This document shows positions 63,676 through 64,000 of a stretch of DNA of 64,000 bases, one piece after another; the stretch's first letter is position 1, and every line of letters begins with the position of its first letter. The notes under the pieces were generated by a model. It saw only the letters and a program-made list of their open reading frames with translations. It was not told the DNA's origin and did not search any database. The DNA is from Pseudomonadota bacterium (GTDB lineage: Bacteria > Pseudomonadota > Gammaproteobacteria > Steroidobacterales > Steroidobacteraceae). The position numbers and the translations under genes were made by a program. The stretch spans positions 199,753 to 263,752 of the forward strand of contig JAKBCE010000001.1 in NCBI GenBank assembly GCA_021808195.1. Direction: 5' to 3'.

Positions 63676-64000
63676 ATGAAAACCCGCGACCTTGAGACCG
63701 CACTGAAGACCTTCCGCGAAAAGGGCGGCACGCTCCGCACTAGAGACCTGGTCGCGCTCGGGGTGCATACCGACGCGCTCTATGCCCTGCGGGATGGCGG
63801 TCAAGTCGTCGAACTCGCCCGCGGCCTCTATCGTCTGGCCGAAGCCGGGGAAGCCGAGTATCCCGACCTCGCAGTGGTAGCGGCACGAGCTCCCAACGCG
63901 GCGGTCTGCCTGATCAGTGCACTCTCGTACCACGGCATCACGACCCAGATCCCATCTTCCGTGCACATTGCCGTACCGCGAGGCAGCTACCACCGCATCA
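63676..64000 (+). CDS. AbiEi-type antitoxin/regulator, partial (C-terminus beyond window)
   Basis: The first 108 residues of a type IV antitoxin-like protein. The N-terminal winged helix of the AbiEi family is clear: GGTLRTRDLVALGVHTDALYAL, ARGLYRLAEA, followed by the conserved VCLISALSYHGITTQIPSSVHIAVPRG. ATG 63676 is the natural start. AbiEi proteins repress their operon and neutralise an AbiEii nucleotidyltransferase, which should be encoded beyond 64000. Confidence 0.92.
   Translation, partial: MKTRDLETALKTFREKGGTLRTRDLVALGVHTDALYALRDGGQVVELARGLYRLAEAGEAEYPDLAVVAARAPNAAVCLISALSYHGITTQIPSSVHIAVPRGSYHRI

Larger units (their letters stand above)
57030..64000. mobile_element. Array of tRNA-att-flanked toxin/defence cassettes (continues past window)
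   Basis: Five direct copies of a ~155-160 bp unit divide this stretch into cassettes of about 1069, 1897, 1550 and 1403 bp plus one running off the edge. Each unit holds a displaced tRNA 3' end (minus strand) and phased short repeats to its right. Cargo is one small plus-strand module per cassette: Phd/PIN, DUF234 ATPase, wHTH/nucleotidyltransferase, Fic, AbiEi-like. None encodes a recombinase. A tyrosine integrase acting in trans and an intact tRNA to the right are predicted. The observation of repeats and cargo is direct; the mobility model is inference. Confidence 0.75.

Overview
The window is about 64 kb of GC-rich chromosomal DNA, densely packed with genes. Ordinary chromosomal genes fill roughly 1-52,900 and an accessory region follows. 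The mix (cytochrome bd oxidase, ECF sigma/anti-sigma-controlled membrane-lipid operon, EmrRAB-type efflux with its own outer-membrane channel, S9 peptidase, TonB receptor operon, UrcA protein, wHTH-TPR regulator, YbiT, wax-ester synthase with phasin) suggests a gammaproteobacterium of the Xanthomonadales/Nevskiales/Steroidobacterales type. That placement is inference; no rRNA gene is present.

Layout. 1-1090: 5' part of cydA on the minus strand. 1501-10224: an ECF sigma factor, its RskA-like anti-sigma and eight mostly overlapping downstream genes (desaturase, FAD oxidoreductase, DUF1365, two CFA-synthase-like methyltransferases, DUF2878, DUF1295, lipocalin). This looks like a stress-induced membrane fatty-acid modification operon. 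10309-16026: SPOR lipoprotein, the minus-strand marR-emrA-emrB-outer-membrane-channel efflux operon with a readable promoter/operator, and a small DksA-like zinc protein. 16117-26127: DPP-IV-like peptidase, a minus-strand set (photolyase, beta-hydroxyacid dehydrogenase, ABC permease and ATPase), a P-type proton-pump-like ATPase and a secreted beta-barrel-like protein. 26388-34309: a neutral-lipid/storage cluster (two-domain SDR reductase, WS/DGAT acyltransferase, TPR protein, phasin, patatin, lipase). 34399-37744: two Hsp20 genes behind a sigma-32-like promoter, an isochorismatase-family hydrolase and an L,D-transpeptidase. 38514-47828: a TonB receptor, two related large FAD oxidoreductases and an acetoacetate-decarboxylase-like protein, facing a wHTH-TPR regulator. 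48085-52922: UrcA protein, aldehyde dehydrogenase, YbiT.

52923-64000 is accessory. It starts with a gene-poor, decayed stretch holding a frameshifted mazF, then an LLM-family oxidoreductase and a decayed fic gene. From 57030 to the window end lies the most unusual structure. Five direct copies of a ~155-160 bp unit each hold the 3' part of a CAT-anticodon tRNA (anticodon loop to CCA on the minus strand) followed by phased ~10-bp repeats resembling integrase arm sites. Between successive copies sits one small toxin-antitoxin or defence-like module: Phd/PIN, a DUF234 ATPase, wHTH plus nucleotidyltransferase, Fic, and after the fifth copy the start of an AbiEi-type gene. All modules read on the plus strand. 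No integrase gene is visible. I interpret this as a serial array of small non-autonomous cassettes captured at one tRNA gene, comparable in logic to an integron but using tRNA-derived att sites. The intact tRNA and possibly an integrase are predicted to lie beyond 64000.
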